Part shown: positions 10,292 to 20,807 of the stretch, piece after piece
How the letters are laid out: each line of letters starts with the position of its first letter
Numbering within the stretch: position 1 is the stretch's first letter
The notes under the pieces: model-generated
Seen by the model: only the letters and a program-made list of their open reading frames with translations
What the model was told of the DNA's origin: nothing
Databases searched by the model: none
Program-made: the position numbers and the translations under genes
Source of the DNA: Oopsacas minuta
Taxonomy: Eukaryota; Porifera; Hexactinellida; Lyssacinosida; Leucopsacidae
DNA length: 64,000 nucleotides
NCBI GenBank assembly: GCA_024704765.1
Contig: JAKMXF010000166.1
Span: forward strand, 248,001-312,000
Direction of reading: 5' to 3'

Positions 10292-11731
10292 AAACGTAAT
10301 CTTAAAATATGGCTTCCTTAACTTTTTACATTGTAATATATAAATGTTCATGTTTAGCCTCAGTTCCTCAAGTATTTTCTCTTTCTTTCAATATTCTTAC
10401 TGGTAACTGCGTATTTAGCTGTGTTCCCGATTAATTGTCTGTACAGATAATTATATAATGAATAAAATAAGGAGACACTATTCCAACAATTATCCTGGAA
10501 TTTTATGTGGTAATATACACATTGGTAGTTTGCTTGCTTGAAACTATTATTATTAGAAATCCACATACTTGAGACCTAGCTCAGCCCACAGGGAATTGTA
10601 TACGTACTATTATAAGAATGGTATACTGCTATAGTTTGGAAATTACCTAAATATTCCTAGTGGATTATGTGCTTAGATAATATTGCGGTTGTCATTAGTT
10701 CACTCCTTAGGAATTTTATATAAATAGAATATTTATTCTGTTTGTAATAAATACAAATATTTCGGGATTTTTGGGTAGAAAATTTACAATATGCTTCTCA
10801 GCTCAGGGACTACTAAATTTCAAGTATAAGGTGAGTTTATTAGAAATCCCTGTAGTTAAATTAAACGAGACGTGCTAGCAACTCATCGACGTGATTTAAC
10901 CCTGTTAGTGTTTCTTTGGATTTTAGCGACTGTTAGGAAGAACATTTACATTTTGATAATTTTAAGTTTTTACAGATAAATTTTCGGTTTATTTAATTAA
11001 TAATTCCAAATCATCTTAAGTTAATCAATTGTAACAATCATAAGTCGATCAATCGCTGAACCTCTATTATATAATTCGAATGTATTTTATCCACCAAATT
11101 ATAGTAATTTTCGATGAAGAAAGGTTTCAACATCCATCTTACATTCTAGGCATAGTAAATATGCCTAGAATTATGAATATAATTATTTGTCACTTCCCGG
11201 ACATAGCTTAGGTAGTGAAAAATTCTCAGGCAATTGACGGTCTACGAATAGATCTTCAAATAAGTAAGCACAATTAAGTTTCTCATCTTTCATACGTAAA
11301 TTCTGAAAGATGCTTGGAAATTACATTGTGTACTCAGAATTAGATTCTGAGATTTTCAAAGCGACGATTACGTCTTCATCATATGATTAACCACATGTTC
11401 ACACCATTTAGGTAATATCAAAGGATATATTAAATTTCATGAGCCATGGGGTAAAGTAATTGAACAAAAACTGACTCCAAGCGGTACTTGCAGCAGCTGT
11501 CAACCAGCATTTTCCTTTGATGAATGTAACTGCAAGCGAATCTTTCTTATTGATAAACCTTTTTGGCCATAACAACAGCATTCCCGCCCAATCACTAGAA
11601 TATATATTCTTATACAGGGATCATAAATGTTTTATATAAAAAATACGGCGTTTACTTATACGTATAGCATTCAGTTCAGGATGGGGGATAAAATTGAGAT
11701 AGGCGGGATGAGAGATAAGTAATATATATAT

Positions 11732-12011
11732 ACTTGTTTCTCATCCCCGGCTGTCCAAAATTATGTCCCCCCGTCTGGAAAGATTTTATTTGTATTTATC
11801 TCCAAATTCATGGATAATTCTTTGGTCAGAGATTGTGCAATCCACTTTTTCCTTAACTTGTATAGTTGAAAAATTCAATGTTTTCTGCCCAGGAAGAATG
11901 CGATGAGAAATTCAATCATATTTACATACGTATACACTGGCCAATAAATATTAAAAATGTAATACCGTCCACCGTCCCAGTTTTCAAAGAAATTCCGGAT
12001 GAGAAACGAAT
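11732..12011. mobile_element. MITE, copy A of a three-copy family (TIR ACTTGTTTCTCATCC)
   Basis: Begins ACTTGTTTCTCATCCCCG and ends GGATGAGAAACGAAT, a slightly decayed inverted copy of the start. The body aligns with the copies at 16198-16443 and 60820-61075: shared blocks include TGGATAATTCTTTGGTCA, TGTATAGTTGAAA and CCGTC near the right end. About 280 bp, non-coding. Confidence 0.8.
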
Positions 12012-12374
12012 CAGCGTAATTATCGTATTTGCAATTACGTATACGCACTATTTACTATACAAAAATATACTTTTTGTCCATGAAAAAATGTTGTTAATAC
12101 TGCCTACAATTCCCATAGATGCTAGTATGTCTAAATTTTGATTAGCCTTTTCCGCCAATCTAATCTACAAATATTATCCATACTAAAAATCCCAACATAT
12201 TTTATCCCACTAATTGACTAATGCACATTGCTTTCGTACGAACTGTAGTTCTCAATCAAAATTGAATTACTGTTTCACTAGTCACACTTCGTGTCATTCA
12301 TTAGGCTTAGATAGTTACCAACTATAAAATAATGACTCAGTTGATTGACTGACTAATTATCTTTTCCCATTTTT

Positions 12375-12376
12375 AG
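12375..12376 (+). promoter_or_regulatory. Candidate splice acceptor upstream of LOTUS/Tudor gene
   Basis: TTATCTTTTCCCATTTTTAG ends 9 nt before the ATG at 12386. The pyrimidine tract plus AG fits the 3' end of a 5'-UTR intron or a trans-splice acceptor. Confidence 0.45.
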
Positions 12377-12385
12377 CAACTCAAG

Positions 12386-15289
12386 ATGGCCGAGTTGGAG
12401 AAAACGAAGGCTCTAATTCGTTCAGTGCTGATTTCCGAACCAGCAGGTATCCCAATGCATCGATTTCGTCAAGACTACAAAGAAATTACTTTGCAAGAAC
12501 TACCTCTCCTTGGATACAGAAATGTTGAGGAATTATGCCTTGGACTCAGGGACGTAATACGAGTACAGAAAACTAGTAACCTCTTATTCGGGGTATCTGA
12601 TTCCAGGACTCAACATGTAGAAGTCCTGATAGCTAATCAGAAAAAGAAAAAGCGTTCTCGAGCTCGCGCTAATACCAATAGCTATCGTGGACATTCTACA
12701 AGTTTTCATAGAAGTCGTTCATCACATAATCCCCGACCTAGGTCGAATTCGTCCCCACATATATCAAATCAACCTCAGAGGGCAATTTCTTACCCACCAA
12801 TCTCTTCAAAACACCATTCTAATCCCAAACGAGCCTCCACACCTCCACACTCTAATTTCCCTCGTGCACGAAATTCTAACCCTAACCAGAGATTCTCTGT
12901 GTTTGACAGGCTTAGACCAGTTCCTCCAGCTAAACCAACTCCTCGTCCTACTCAAGAATTATACTCTCCACCTCCAGCTCGTGTTCTCTCTTCGAATCGA
13001 ACAGTCTCATTCTTTTCTGGTGACAGTTTGCACTCTCCTCTCCCCACCTCTCCTTACTCCTCTTCTAAGAACTGGTCAATCCCACCCAACAGTCCTACCT
13101 GGAGACACGAGTACTCTGATGCTCGTACCTACTCCCTTACCGACCTGCCCAATTATGCCAGACCAGGGGAGCTAATATTCGTGATAGGATACTTCAAGGG
13201 GGAGCGGAGGATGGAGGATCGGGTTTTAGAAAGCGGACGAGTACTGAAACTTAACACTCTCCGGTTTCGAATTTACAAAACTCTTGAATTTAAGAACTCT
13301 GTACTCTGTACATTCTCATTTCCTAATTGGGCTATTAGCACTTATAACTCTCCTAACCAGATCAAAGAGGGAACCTGGGTTAAAGTCTATGGTACTTATG
13401 ACAATTCTAGCATAGCTGTAAACTACTTAGAAGTGTATGATGACGTAACACATGAATACGACCATATTCCTGTTGTAGCGAAAAGTATGTCTACTCTGTC
13501 TATCAACAACAAACCCCCTCTACTACAAGACACAGCTCAAAACGAAAGAAGCTTATCCTCTGCATCAGATACCTCAGTTTTCACAGATTCAGAAATTACA
13601 ACTGCAGAAGAGGATGAAAGTCACGACCAGGGATACTCATCTCCAATAAATCCTAGAGTTGATTTCCCTCCTGCTTCTTCTATCAGTCCATCAAATGTTC
13701 CTAATGAATTCTACTCACGTGTCAAGTCTATCTCCACTCTAACTCATTTCTACCTGATACTAGACGACACTAATGGGGTACTTGAGAATCTCACAGATAG
13801 ATTAACTTCCCTCCAACAGGGTATTAAGCCGGATAGCATATTAATCCCTGGTGAATGTAAGGATCTGTTGTGTAGTGCATTCAACGTAACTTCATCCAAA
13901 TGGCACAGAGCTAGGTTCCTGAATAATTATCCTAGAAGATCATCTACATATGCTGTGTCTTTTATTGATCTGGGAGAGGAAACACAGGTACCAGAAGGAT
14001 ACATCCGTCCATTTCATCCTGAATATCTCCAGCTGACGGCACAGGCTCTCCCTTGCTCTCTCCCCCTCCCCAAGAACATGGCCTCTGATACTCAACTGAT
14101 TGCTTTCTTCCGTAAAATAGTTTCGAACATTCCTCTGAAAACACGTGTTAACAAACAACATGACAACAAGTTCCAAGTAGACTTAACCACCCCCGATGGT
14201 AAGAACATAGTATCAGAGATAATGTCAGCATTTACTGATAGAAACGCTACCTTTGATAATGATACATTACGTATGGTGTCTCATCCTGATCATTTTAAAT
14301 TCGATATCAATTCTGAACTCTCTCCAACAGACAGACAATCAGAACCTTTCATTGATAACTATATTCCTCCAAATGAACCCAATAGGTATTCAATTGCTCA
14401 TAATTCATTTGTAGACTCACTCAGTCCTCTTCAGAACGATGGTCTAGTTTACAACAAACCTACTCATATCAATATCCCTGGTCCTCAAGCTGATGGTTAT
14501 ACAATTCAATCTAATTCTCTTAGCACCCATGGTCCAATAGCTGCCCCGATTAACCAGCTATCTAACGGAATACGACCCCCTACTAGAAGATTACAATCTT
14601 CTCTATCTATCTCCAACTACTCAGGACCTCTTAACATACGTCCTGTTATGACGTCATACAGTTACGATACAAAAATGCGTTTCCCTACTTCTCTAGCTTC
14701 AGACCTACAGAAATTGGTACATTTTGAGACTTTACCAATAACAAACAACTTTGAAGGTATAATAACATCAATAATAAGCCCTGACAAGTTCTATATTCAA
14801 AACTGCGAGAGAAGAAAGGAGCTAGCTAAGTTTTCATCTTTATTACAGTTTTACGGAACCGTTAACAAACAATCTACCCTCCCAACAGGGTCTGTAATTG
14901 AATTCTGCCTTGGTTTAAGTAGAAATAAGCAATGGGTTCGAGTACAGGTTCAAAATTGGAATAGTAGTCGTTCAGAAGCTCAAGTTCTGCTTTTAGATTA
15001 CGGAACTGAAGAAACTATTCATTTAGGCAATCTTCTTAAGTTGGCTACCAATCATTTCCAGCTGCCTTTTCAGGCAATCCTTGTTAAACTCGATGGAATC
15101 CAGCCTCTGGATACCACTTGGACGGATTCCACTATTTCAAGGTTTAGGAATCTTACAATTGATAAAGTAATGCGGGTATACCCTAAGCTTCCCTCCCCAG
15201 CCATAGTCCTTACTGATACTACATTAAGTCCAAGCGTGGACGTACATAAATTGCTCATTTCAGAAGGTTTAGCCAAAGCAAGCATATAA
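12386..15289 (+). CDS. LOTUS and Tudor domain protein (TDRD5/TDRD7-like)
   Basis: A 967-residue single-exon ORF. Residues about 3-72 form a LOTUS/OST-HTH domain (LIRSVLISEPAGIPMHRFRQ ... LPLLGYRNVEELCLGL), as at the N-terminus of TDRD5, TDRD7 and Oskar. A basic KKKKRSRAR stretch and a long Ser/Pro/Arg-rich linker follow. Residues about 255-350 form a compact hydrophobic segment (GELIFVIGYFKGE ... GTWVKVYGTYDN) that could be OB-like. Two extended Tudor domains occupy about 445-560 (YAVSFIDLGEETQVP) and 789-967 (QVLLLDYGTEETIHL). Proteins of this class act in germ granules and the piRNA pathway, Tudor domains binding methylarginine on Piwi proteins and LOTUS contacting Vasa-type helicases or RNA. 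The Tudor/LOTUS assignment is clear; the exact orthologue (TDRD5 versus TDRD7) is not. Confidence 0.88.
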   Translation: MAELEKTKALIRSVLISEPAGIPMHRFRQDYKEITLQELPLLGYRNVEELCLGLRDVIRVQKTSNLLFGVSDSRTQHVEVLIANQKKKKRSRARANTNSYRGHSTSFHRSRSSHNPRPRSNSSPHISNQPQRAISYPPISSKHHSNPKRASTPPHSNFPRARNSNPNQRFSVFDRLRPVPPAKPTPRPTQELYSPPPARVLSSNRTVSFFSGDSLHSPLPTSPYSSSKNWSIPPNSPTWRHEYSDARTYSLTDLPNYARPGELIFVIGYFKGERRMEDRVLESGRVLKLNTLRFRIYKTLEFKNSVLCTFSFPNWAISTYNSPNQIKEGTWVKVYGTYDNSSIAVNYLEVYDDVTHEYDHIPVVAKSMSTLSINNKPPLLQDTAQNERSLSSASDTSVFTDSEITTAEEDESHDQGYSSPINPRVDFPPASSISPSNVPNEFYSRVKSISTLTHFYLILDDTNGVLENLTDRLTSLQQGIKPDSILIPGECKDLLCSAFNVTSSKWHRARFLNNYPRRSSTYAVSFIDLGEETQVPEGYIRPFHPEYLQLTAQALPCSLPLPKNMASDTQLIAFFRKIVSNIPLKTRVNKQHDNKFQVDLTTPDGKNIVSEIMSAFTDRNATFDNDTLRMVSHPDHFKFDINSELSPTDRQSEPFIDNYIPPNEPNRYSIAHNSFVDSLSPLQNDGLVYNKPTHINIPGPQADGYTIQSNSLSTHGPIAAPINQLSNGIRPPTRRLQSSLSISNYSGPLNIRPVMTSYSYDTKMRFPTSLASDLQKLVHFETLPITNNFEGIITSIISPDKFYIQNCERRKELAKFSSLLQFYGTVNKQSTLPTGSVIEFCLGLSRNKQWVRVQVQNWNSSRSEAQVLLLDYGTEETIHLGNLLKLATNHFQLPFQAILVKLDGIQPLDTTWTDSTISRFRNLTIDKVMRVYPKLPSPAIVLTDTTLSPSVDVHKLLISEGLAKASI

Positions 15290-15290
15290 T

Positions 15291-15326
15291 GACATAGTTA
15301 TCACATAGTTATCACATAGTTATCAC
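15291..15326. repeat. Three tandem copies of a 12-bp unit
   Basis: ACATAGTTATC(A/C) is repeated three times immediately after the LOTUS/Tudor stop codon, in what should be its 3' UTR. Confidence 0.7.
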
Positions 15327-15393
15327 TTAGGAATTAGAATCTGATTTTATTTAACTTCATTTGTCCTGCGTATTGAGTATGAATTTTCTGATA

Positions 15394-15399
15394 AATAAA
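15394..15399 (+). promoter_or_regulatory. AATAAA polyadenylation signal after the LOTUS/Tudor gene
   Basis: AATAAA lies 105 bp after the stop codon of the LOTUS/Tudor ORF, in a plausible 3' UTR. A small tandem repeat ACATAGTTATC (three copies) sits between at about 15291-15325. Confidence 0.45.
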
Positions 15400-16197
15400 T
15401 ACATACTGATACTGAATTAAATTTTATTCGATGATATTCCTTAATTGTTACATAGGGCTTGGGGCAATTAATTCTCTAATTCATTTACTTTTATGTACTT
15501 TTGATGGTTACTAGATTCTGCATTTTTGATTATGTTTAAACTTGAAAGTATACTGCATCTTCTTTTCATTGTTTATATTGTTTTACTTAATGCAATAGGT
15601 ATTTGCTAATAGTTGAACGTTTATATCCGATCTGAAAATGAATTGACCTATTTGAATTGGTGTTAATTAAGAAAATGCCTTTAGTCCCTGAAAATACCAA
15701 ATATTTATACTAAATTTTTTGCCTACTGCATCCCTCGATAAAAGTATTTATCCGGTTAGTTACTTTCTAAAAGATATGCAATTAGAAAATTAATGAAGTT
15801 AGCATATTAACCCATTAACCTTCCTCCCCAGTCTTAATCTTCATCAATGTATTTGTAGTCGTAATCACGGGATAGCTCAATACACTCCCTTATTGTTCTC
15901 AATTACATAAATCGCTTACAGCAGAAACTCTAGACTGTCATCGATACATGCTATTTGGAAAACAGTTTTTCAGATTTATTATATGAAATATACAACTTGT
16001 CCATATAATAATGCTTAGTTAGACAATATTTATTATACTCAACTTACTATTAATTATATTGAATCATATATACGAGGTCTTACTCATACAGATTGGATTA
16101 TTTCTGAAATACGACCTCCTTTATTTGATCTCTGTAAGAAATCCCGAATAAACCTTCCACTATTGAATTTCCCACTTATTATATGTAAGGATAATAT

Positions 16198-16443
16198 ACT
16201 TGTTTCTCATCCTCGCCCAGTTCAAAATTTTATCTCTCTGGCCCGAAAAATTATACTTTTTAACGAATTTTGGATAATTCTTTGATCACAGATTGGGAAA
16301 TCCACATTCGGCTACTTGTATAGTTGAAATATCTATCCTTTATGCCCTTGAGAGAATGTAATGATAATCAATTGTAATTTTCCTTTATAAAAATGTGATA
16401 AATACTATCCGCCGTCTGAGGAAATTCCGAATGAGAAACAAGT
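16198..16443. mobile_element. MITE, copy B of the ACTTGTTTCTCATCC family
   Basis: Starts ACTTGTTTCTCATCCTCGCC and ends GAATGAGAAACAAGT, inverted copies of each other with one mismatch over 15 bp. The body shares TTGGATAATTCTTTGATCA, GGGAAATCCACAT and TTGTATAGTTGAAAT with copies A and C. About 246 bp; TAAT-like sequence flanks both ends. Confidence 0.85.
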
Positions 16444-17672
16444 AATTTAGTTTGCATGGTTTGACCCCTGCAGGGAAGGACGTGGTGGTAACGTAAGGAC
16501 ATATGTTCATTTACAGGCTCTATCCCCGTTTTATCAATTAATATTAACTCGAGTAAATCTAGTTAATTCACCATGACCGCAGTTGAAATTTCCTTACTGC
16601 CGTTGTTTACATACTATCTTCTGATTATTTAGCTTAGATAGGCCAATTTCTTGGAATTCACATTGTGTAACAACGTAACGTGTCGATAGTATATTTTGTC
16701 TCAGAATACATTATATATATGTATATACTGTATCGTCTTGTAGTCTCCGATTACTGCATTACCTAATTATCATATGCGTTGCTAGCAGCCCTAGAGCAAT
16801 TGCCAGCAAGGCCAGTGGCAACCCCAAAGGGAAAATGCTAGCTATGTCTCTGCTAATTATATTTATCAAACTAGCCCCTTAACAGGGTTAATATATTCAA
16901 TACATATCCCGAAAGATAGATAGTAATTCCAATTGAATAATTAATTCTATTCGTTAACTTTAACCAATGTATTATTTCCTTGTATTTCTGCTGGCATGGT
17001 TAGAAATAACATGCATGATATCACGTAACTATCTTTTGCTAATTTACATATCAAATCAAATTTTGAGCTGAGTAAAATTCACTCCAAAGTTTAAAGTTCA
17101 TGCTAGAGCCATAGTCTATGCACTTTGTTCATGATCTGGCAACTCTACAGGTAACTACCTTTGAATAAATGGCTTGGTTATGAACAGCGAATCGAATATA
17201 ACCATGAAACTATAAGAGGGAGGTTGAGTCCCTAGGTGTCATTTGATTCTTCTTCTTTGTCCGAGGATGATGCAAGATCTATCATGCATCAGCTAGTGGT
17301 ATGCATTATTCTATATATAATTGTAAACATGAATTGAGGTCATATTAACAGTGATGCATTTCTGATCTTTTATCCTCTTAAAATATGATCATCTTTAATT
17401 ACGCTATCATGGTAACAAATTTGCCTCATTGCTTTGCACTTATTCAGGTGACCTTTGAGTATTTTCTTATCTTCTATCTTCTATCTAATTTTCAAGATTG
17501 ATACTATCTCCAACTTATACTCGAAGGATGTTTGTTGATTTAACATACAACGATATGAAATAACTTTCCACAACATTTATGCTTAAAACATAGGTTAGTA
17601 ATTCTTTAAGAATTATAATTTTCCCAATACGTACATATTTATTTATGAATATTATTTTATGGTTAGATAATA

Positions 17673-19037
17673 CCGGGTGTTTCAAAAAAAACAGGCCCCA
17701 AAATCATGGAGCCATATTTCAGACGATTCTATGTATTCAGATATACCATTGATAACTAGTATAAATATACTACTTTTTAACAATATAACTAAGGGAAAAG
17801 GTTGAAATTACTGAAATACCCAACTTATAGCATATGTTCTAGGTGCCCGCCATTAACTTCCATGCATTTTCTTAGTCTTTTCACAAATTCTTCATTACAT
17901 CCATGCACACTGACTTTGGAATCTTTCCCATTTCATCCTTAATGGATATTTTTAGTTCTCTGATGCTCTAGGGTTTGTTAGCATATACTTTATCCTTCAA
18001 ATAGCCCCAAAGATAGAAATCAGGGGGGCTCAGGTCCGGGCTATGAGGGGCCCACTCAAAGGGGTCAGTCGACTGATGATTCTGGTTCCAAAGTGGTTTT
18101 TAAGCCATTCCCTAGCAATTAATGAGGTATGGGCAGGGGCTCCATCTTGCTGGAACCATAATTTGGGTAGTAGAGAGGGGTAGAGTGATTCCACTTCTTT
18201 CCAGAACTCATTAAGCACCTTGACGTAGCGTTCCTTTGTCACAGTCACATTTCGACCATTTTCTTCGATGAAAATAGGTCCAATGATGCCTCTCGCCCCA
18301 ATAGCAGCCCACACGGTGCATCTTTCGGAATGTAATGGCTTCTGAACTATCTCTGAAGGCTTCTGAGTACCCCAAAATACATTGTTCTTACTATTGACCC
18401 GCCCATCCAGCTCAAAATGAGCCTCATCCGAGGTGAAATGAAGCCCAAGGAATGAGTCACAACTTTCAACTTTGGCGACCAATTTCTCAGTCATAGCTAC
18501 CCTCTTGACCTTATCTACATTTGATAGCTTCTGGCCAGTTTGTATTCTATAGGGGAAAAAGGACAAATCTTGTTTCAAGACTCTCCAGAGGGTGGTAGGG
18601 GTGACACCAAGAGACTAGCTCCTCTTCCGGATTGACCTTTTTGGGCTGTTTCCAACTGCCTCCCTGACATCATCAATAACCTCCGCAGTTCTCTTCCTAG
18701 GTCTCCCAGAATGAGTTGGACGCTTGGAATCCTTTGTAATTAGGTTTAGCACGGTCCCATATGCCCTAAAATGGCTAACCCAGGATTGAATCACACTCTT
18801 ACAGGGCGAGGAAGCTGCCTCTAACTTTGCATGAAATAACTCATTGACCGTCTAAACGACCCATGTTTGAAGTAGAATTCGACACAGAATATGCGGTGTT
18901 CCAACTTCCAATTTGGCATGGATGTATTCACAGGAGTTGTTTCTGCCATATAGTGAAGAGAAAATATTGCTATAATAGAATACCTGTACATAGAGAGAAA
19001 AAGATGTAACTGGGGCCTAATTTTTTGAAACACCCGG
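17673..19037 (-). mobile_element. Decayed Tc1/mariner-like DNA transposon
   Basis: Terminal inverted repeats CCGGGTGTTTCAAAAAA at the left and TTTTTTGAAACACCCGG at the right, with about 25 bp of overall similarity including the inner GGCCCC. The element is flanked on both sides by TA (17671-17672 and 19038-19039), the target-site duplication of this superfamily. The body, 1365 bp, carries a broken minus-strand transposase. Intact ends mean it could still be mobilised in trans if an active source exists elsewhere. Confidence 0.88.
17881..18949 (-). pseudogene. Transposase remnant (DUF4817-like HTH + DDD integrase core)
   Basis: Reading on the minus strand from the MAETT Met near 18949, an N-terminal segment (WKLEHRIFCVEFYFKHGSFR) resembles the DUF4817/HTH region of insect-type Tc1/mariner transposases. 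It shifts frame near 18823, continues with SVIQSWVSHF and SGRPRKRT, meets an in-frame TAG after SIRKRS (about 18616), and continues through the catalytic core: TSDEAHFELDG (first Asp), WFQQDGAPAHT (second Asp), then after a further frame change near 18060 SPDLSPPDFYLWG (third Asp). Another stop follows YANKP. At least two frameshifts and two nonsense codons make it non-functional. Confidence 0.85.
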
Positions 19038-20510
19038 TATTCATAAAAGTTTCCCTTTCGGCTATTAAACATATTTTTTTGCTAATGTACACATATTTAC
19101 GAGACATTCGTTCTTTACACATTTTAATTGTTTAAAGCAGATTCTTTACTTTTTTTACAGGTGGATTTCCTTGATTGATTGTGCAACGGCTAATTTTTTA
19201 TCTTTCTCTTAGATTTTTGCTACGTGAATATATATTGCTCGTAATTTCCCTCCCACTAATTCATACCTTTGCAATTCTAATTGACTTGCACAATAGTGTT
19301 AATTTTGTGTCATTCCTGGAAATATTGATAGCATAGAGAACACTGCACTTGTGCTAAATATTAGCATTTCTCATGATTATTGAATAACTTCTATATGGAA
19401 AAACAATGAAGTTTACAAATTTGTGAATATGAAATAGTATGAGACAATAAGTAATAACGATGTCTTTCATAAAACTAGAGGAGGGAAGAATTTCATATGG
19501 GCTAGTTGGCAGAAAACTTTCAACTTTTGGGCTTTTTGTTTCAACACATTATTTTCATATCCTTCTTTAAGATCTTCAGCAGTACAGAGGATGATCCAAA
19601 TTTGGTATTGTTTTGTCCGTCTGCCATTTGATCGATTCACCACAAGTTTAGAAGGATAGAAGTCCTGATCACTTTTGAAATGTATTCCAATTTGTAAGAT
19701 AATGTTATTTACTACCAAGATATTGTTATACGTAATTTTTTACTTTTTTGAATGATGAAGTATCTCCCTATGAATCGTCTTGTTCAAGTTATTCTAATCA
19801 CATACCTCCTTGGAAGTCAAGGAATGTAAATCACCAGTACAGAAGTTAGCGGGGCCACGGGTCTCAATATATTCTAATTAACCCTAGCCTCTTCCAATAT
19901 TCTTGCTAATCCAAACCCAGAAGATACGATTTAATTTACATTTCACTAACTCTTACAATACATATCAAATGCATTTACTCAATTTTTCGGTATTTTTGTT
20001 TATTGATATATGTACGTATAGATTCCTCTTTATACAATCTTAATTGAACTAATCATTTACAACATTATACAACTGTTTGACTAACTCTACAACGTATGGT
20101 CTAAATTCTACTTCAGCATTAATAAATTGAATCAGGAATTTACTACGTACACTAAAACTGAATACGACATATCTAGCTCCCGTAGCAGCATTGTATCAAT
20201 TCTAAGAAACTTTATATTAGTCGAGTGCCCTCAACAGTGGAGCGGACCTGGATCCGAGTAAGTTTATGTGGCGTCAGTAACAAATATTAATGCATTCAAT
20301 TACACAGAAAGTGGCGCATTACTGGCGGAATCACCTTTTAGGGTATGTCCGGTCTCCCAGTTTCTGAATCAATACATCACTCATAAGCAGCAAATTTTTA
20401 TTGGCATTTACAAAATTCTTAGAAATTTGAGAAAAAATACATTAATATTGTGAGAAAGCTGATTTATTTGATAAATTGCTTAAAATAATTCTAACCATGA
20501 ATTCTTGTTG

Positions 20511-20807
20511 TTAGTAATATTCGCTATTTAACAACAAACAACACTCTTTATACATTTTCAATTCTTCTATTTCTGCTTGAATTGTTTGAAATTCCAATTT
20601 TAGCTCATCTCGTACCTTCTGTAAACTTCCGTAATTTGATTGCCTTTCTTGATATCGATGTTTCCCTGATTTTTGCAAAAGTCTTTTCCTGCGATAATTT
20701 TTAACCTCAGTAACTTCTTCTTTAGAAGCATTATTCTTTTCTAATAATCTGTTTAACTCGGGTATTGTTGAGTATACGATATCCTCTTCTGTTAGATAAT
20801 ATGCCAT
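20511..20807 (-). CDS. Small Maf-like bZIP protein (atypical basic region)
   Basis: A 98-residue ORF. Residues about 14-38 (IPELNRLLEKN-ASKEEVTEVKN) resemble the Maf extended homology region (RELNRHLRG-TKEEV-RLKQ). A basic stretch RRKRLLQKSGKHRYQERQ follows, then a heptad-like helix (LQKVRDELKLEFQTIQAEIE EL) consistent with a leucine zipper. Small Mafs bind DNA as dimers, often with CNC partners, at MARE/ARE sites. The basic region lacks the invariant Asn and the Cys/Ser-Arg signature of normal Mafs (NxxxxxxCR), so DNA contact may be altered. The ORF is short and stands alone in a transposon-rich stretch. The family call is tentative; it might be a degenerate copy or chance coiled coil. Confidence 0.5.
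   Translation of the reverse strand: MAYYLTEEDIVYSTIPELNRLLEKNNASKEEVTEVKNYRRKRLLQKSGKHRYQERQSNYGSLQKVRDELKLEFQTIQAEIEELKMYKECCLLLNSEYY

Larger units (their letters stand above)
9919..12385. other. Intergenic with two MITEs
   Basis: Holds the elements at 10111-10291 and 11732-12011 described separately. Plus- and minus-strand frames such as 10360-10566 and 11866-12141 show no domain; the latter lies inside the MITE. Confidence 0.6.
15400..20510. other. Gene-poor intergenic region with transposons
   Basis: About 5 kb without a supported host gene. It holds the MITE at 16198-16443 and the decayed transposon at 17673-19037. Frames such as minus 19467-19718 and plus 20268-20453 have no recognisable domain. 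Confidence 0.6.

Noticed and set aside
11866-12141. 91-codon plus-strand ORF
   Set aside because: It overlaps the right half of MITE copy A and has no recognisable domain.
19467-19718. 83-codon minus-strand ORF near the decayed transposon
   Set aside because: No similarity to transposase motifs or known domains; not supported as a gene.
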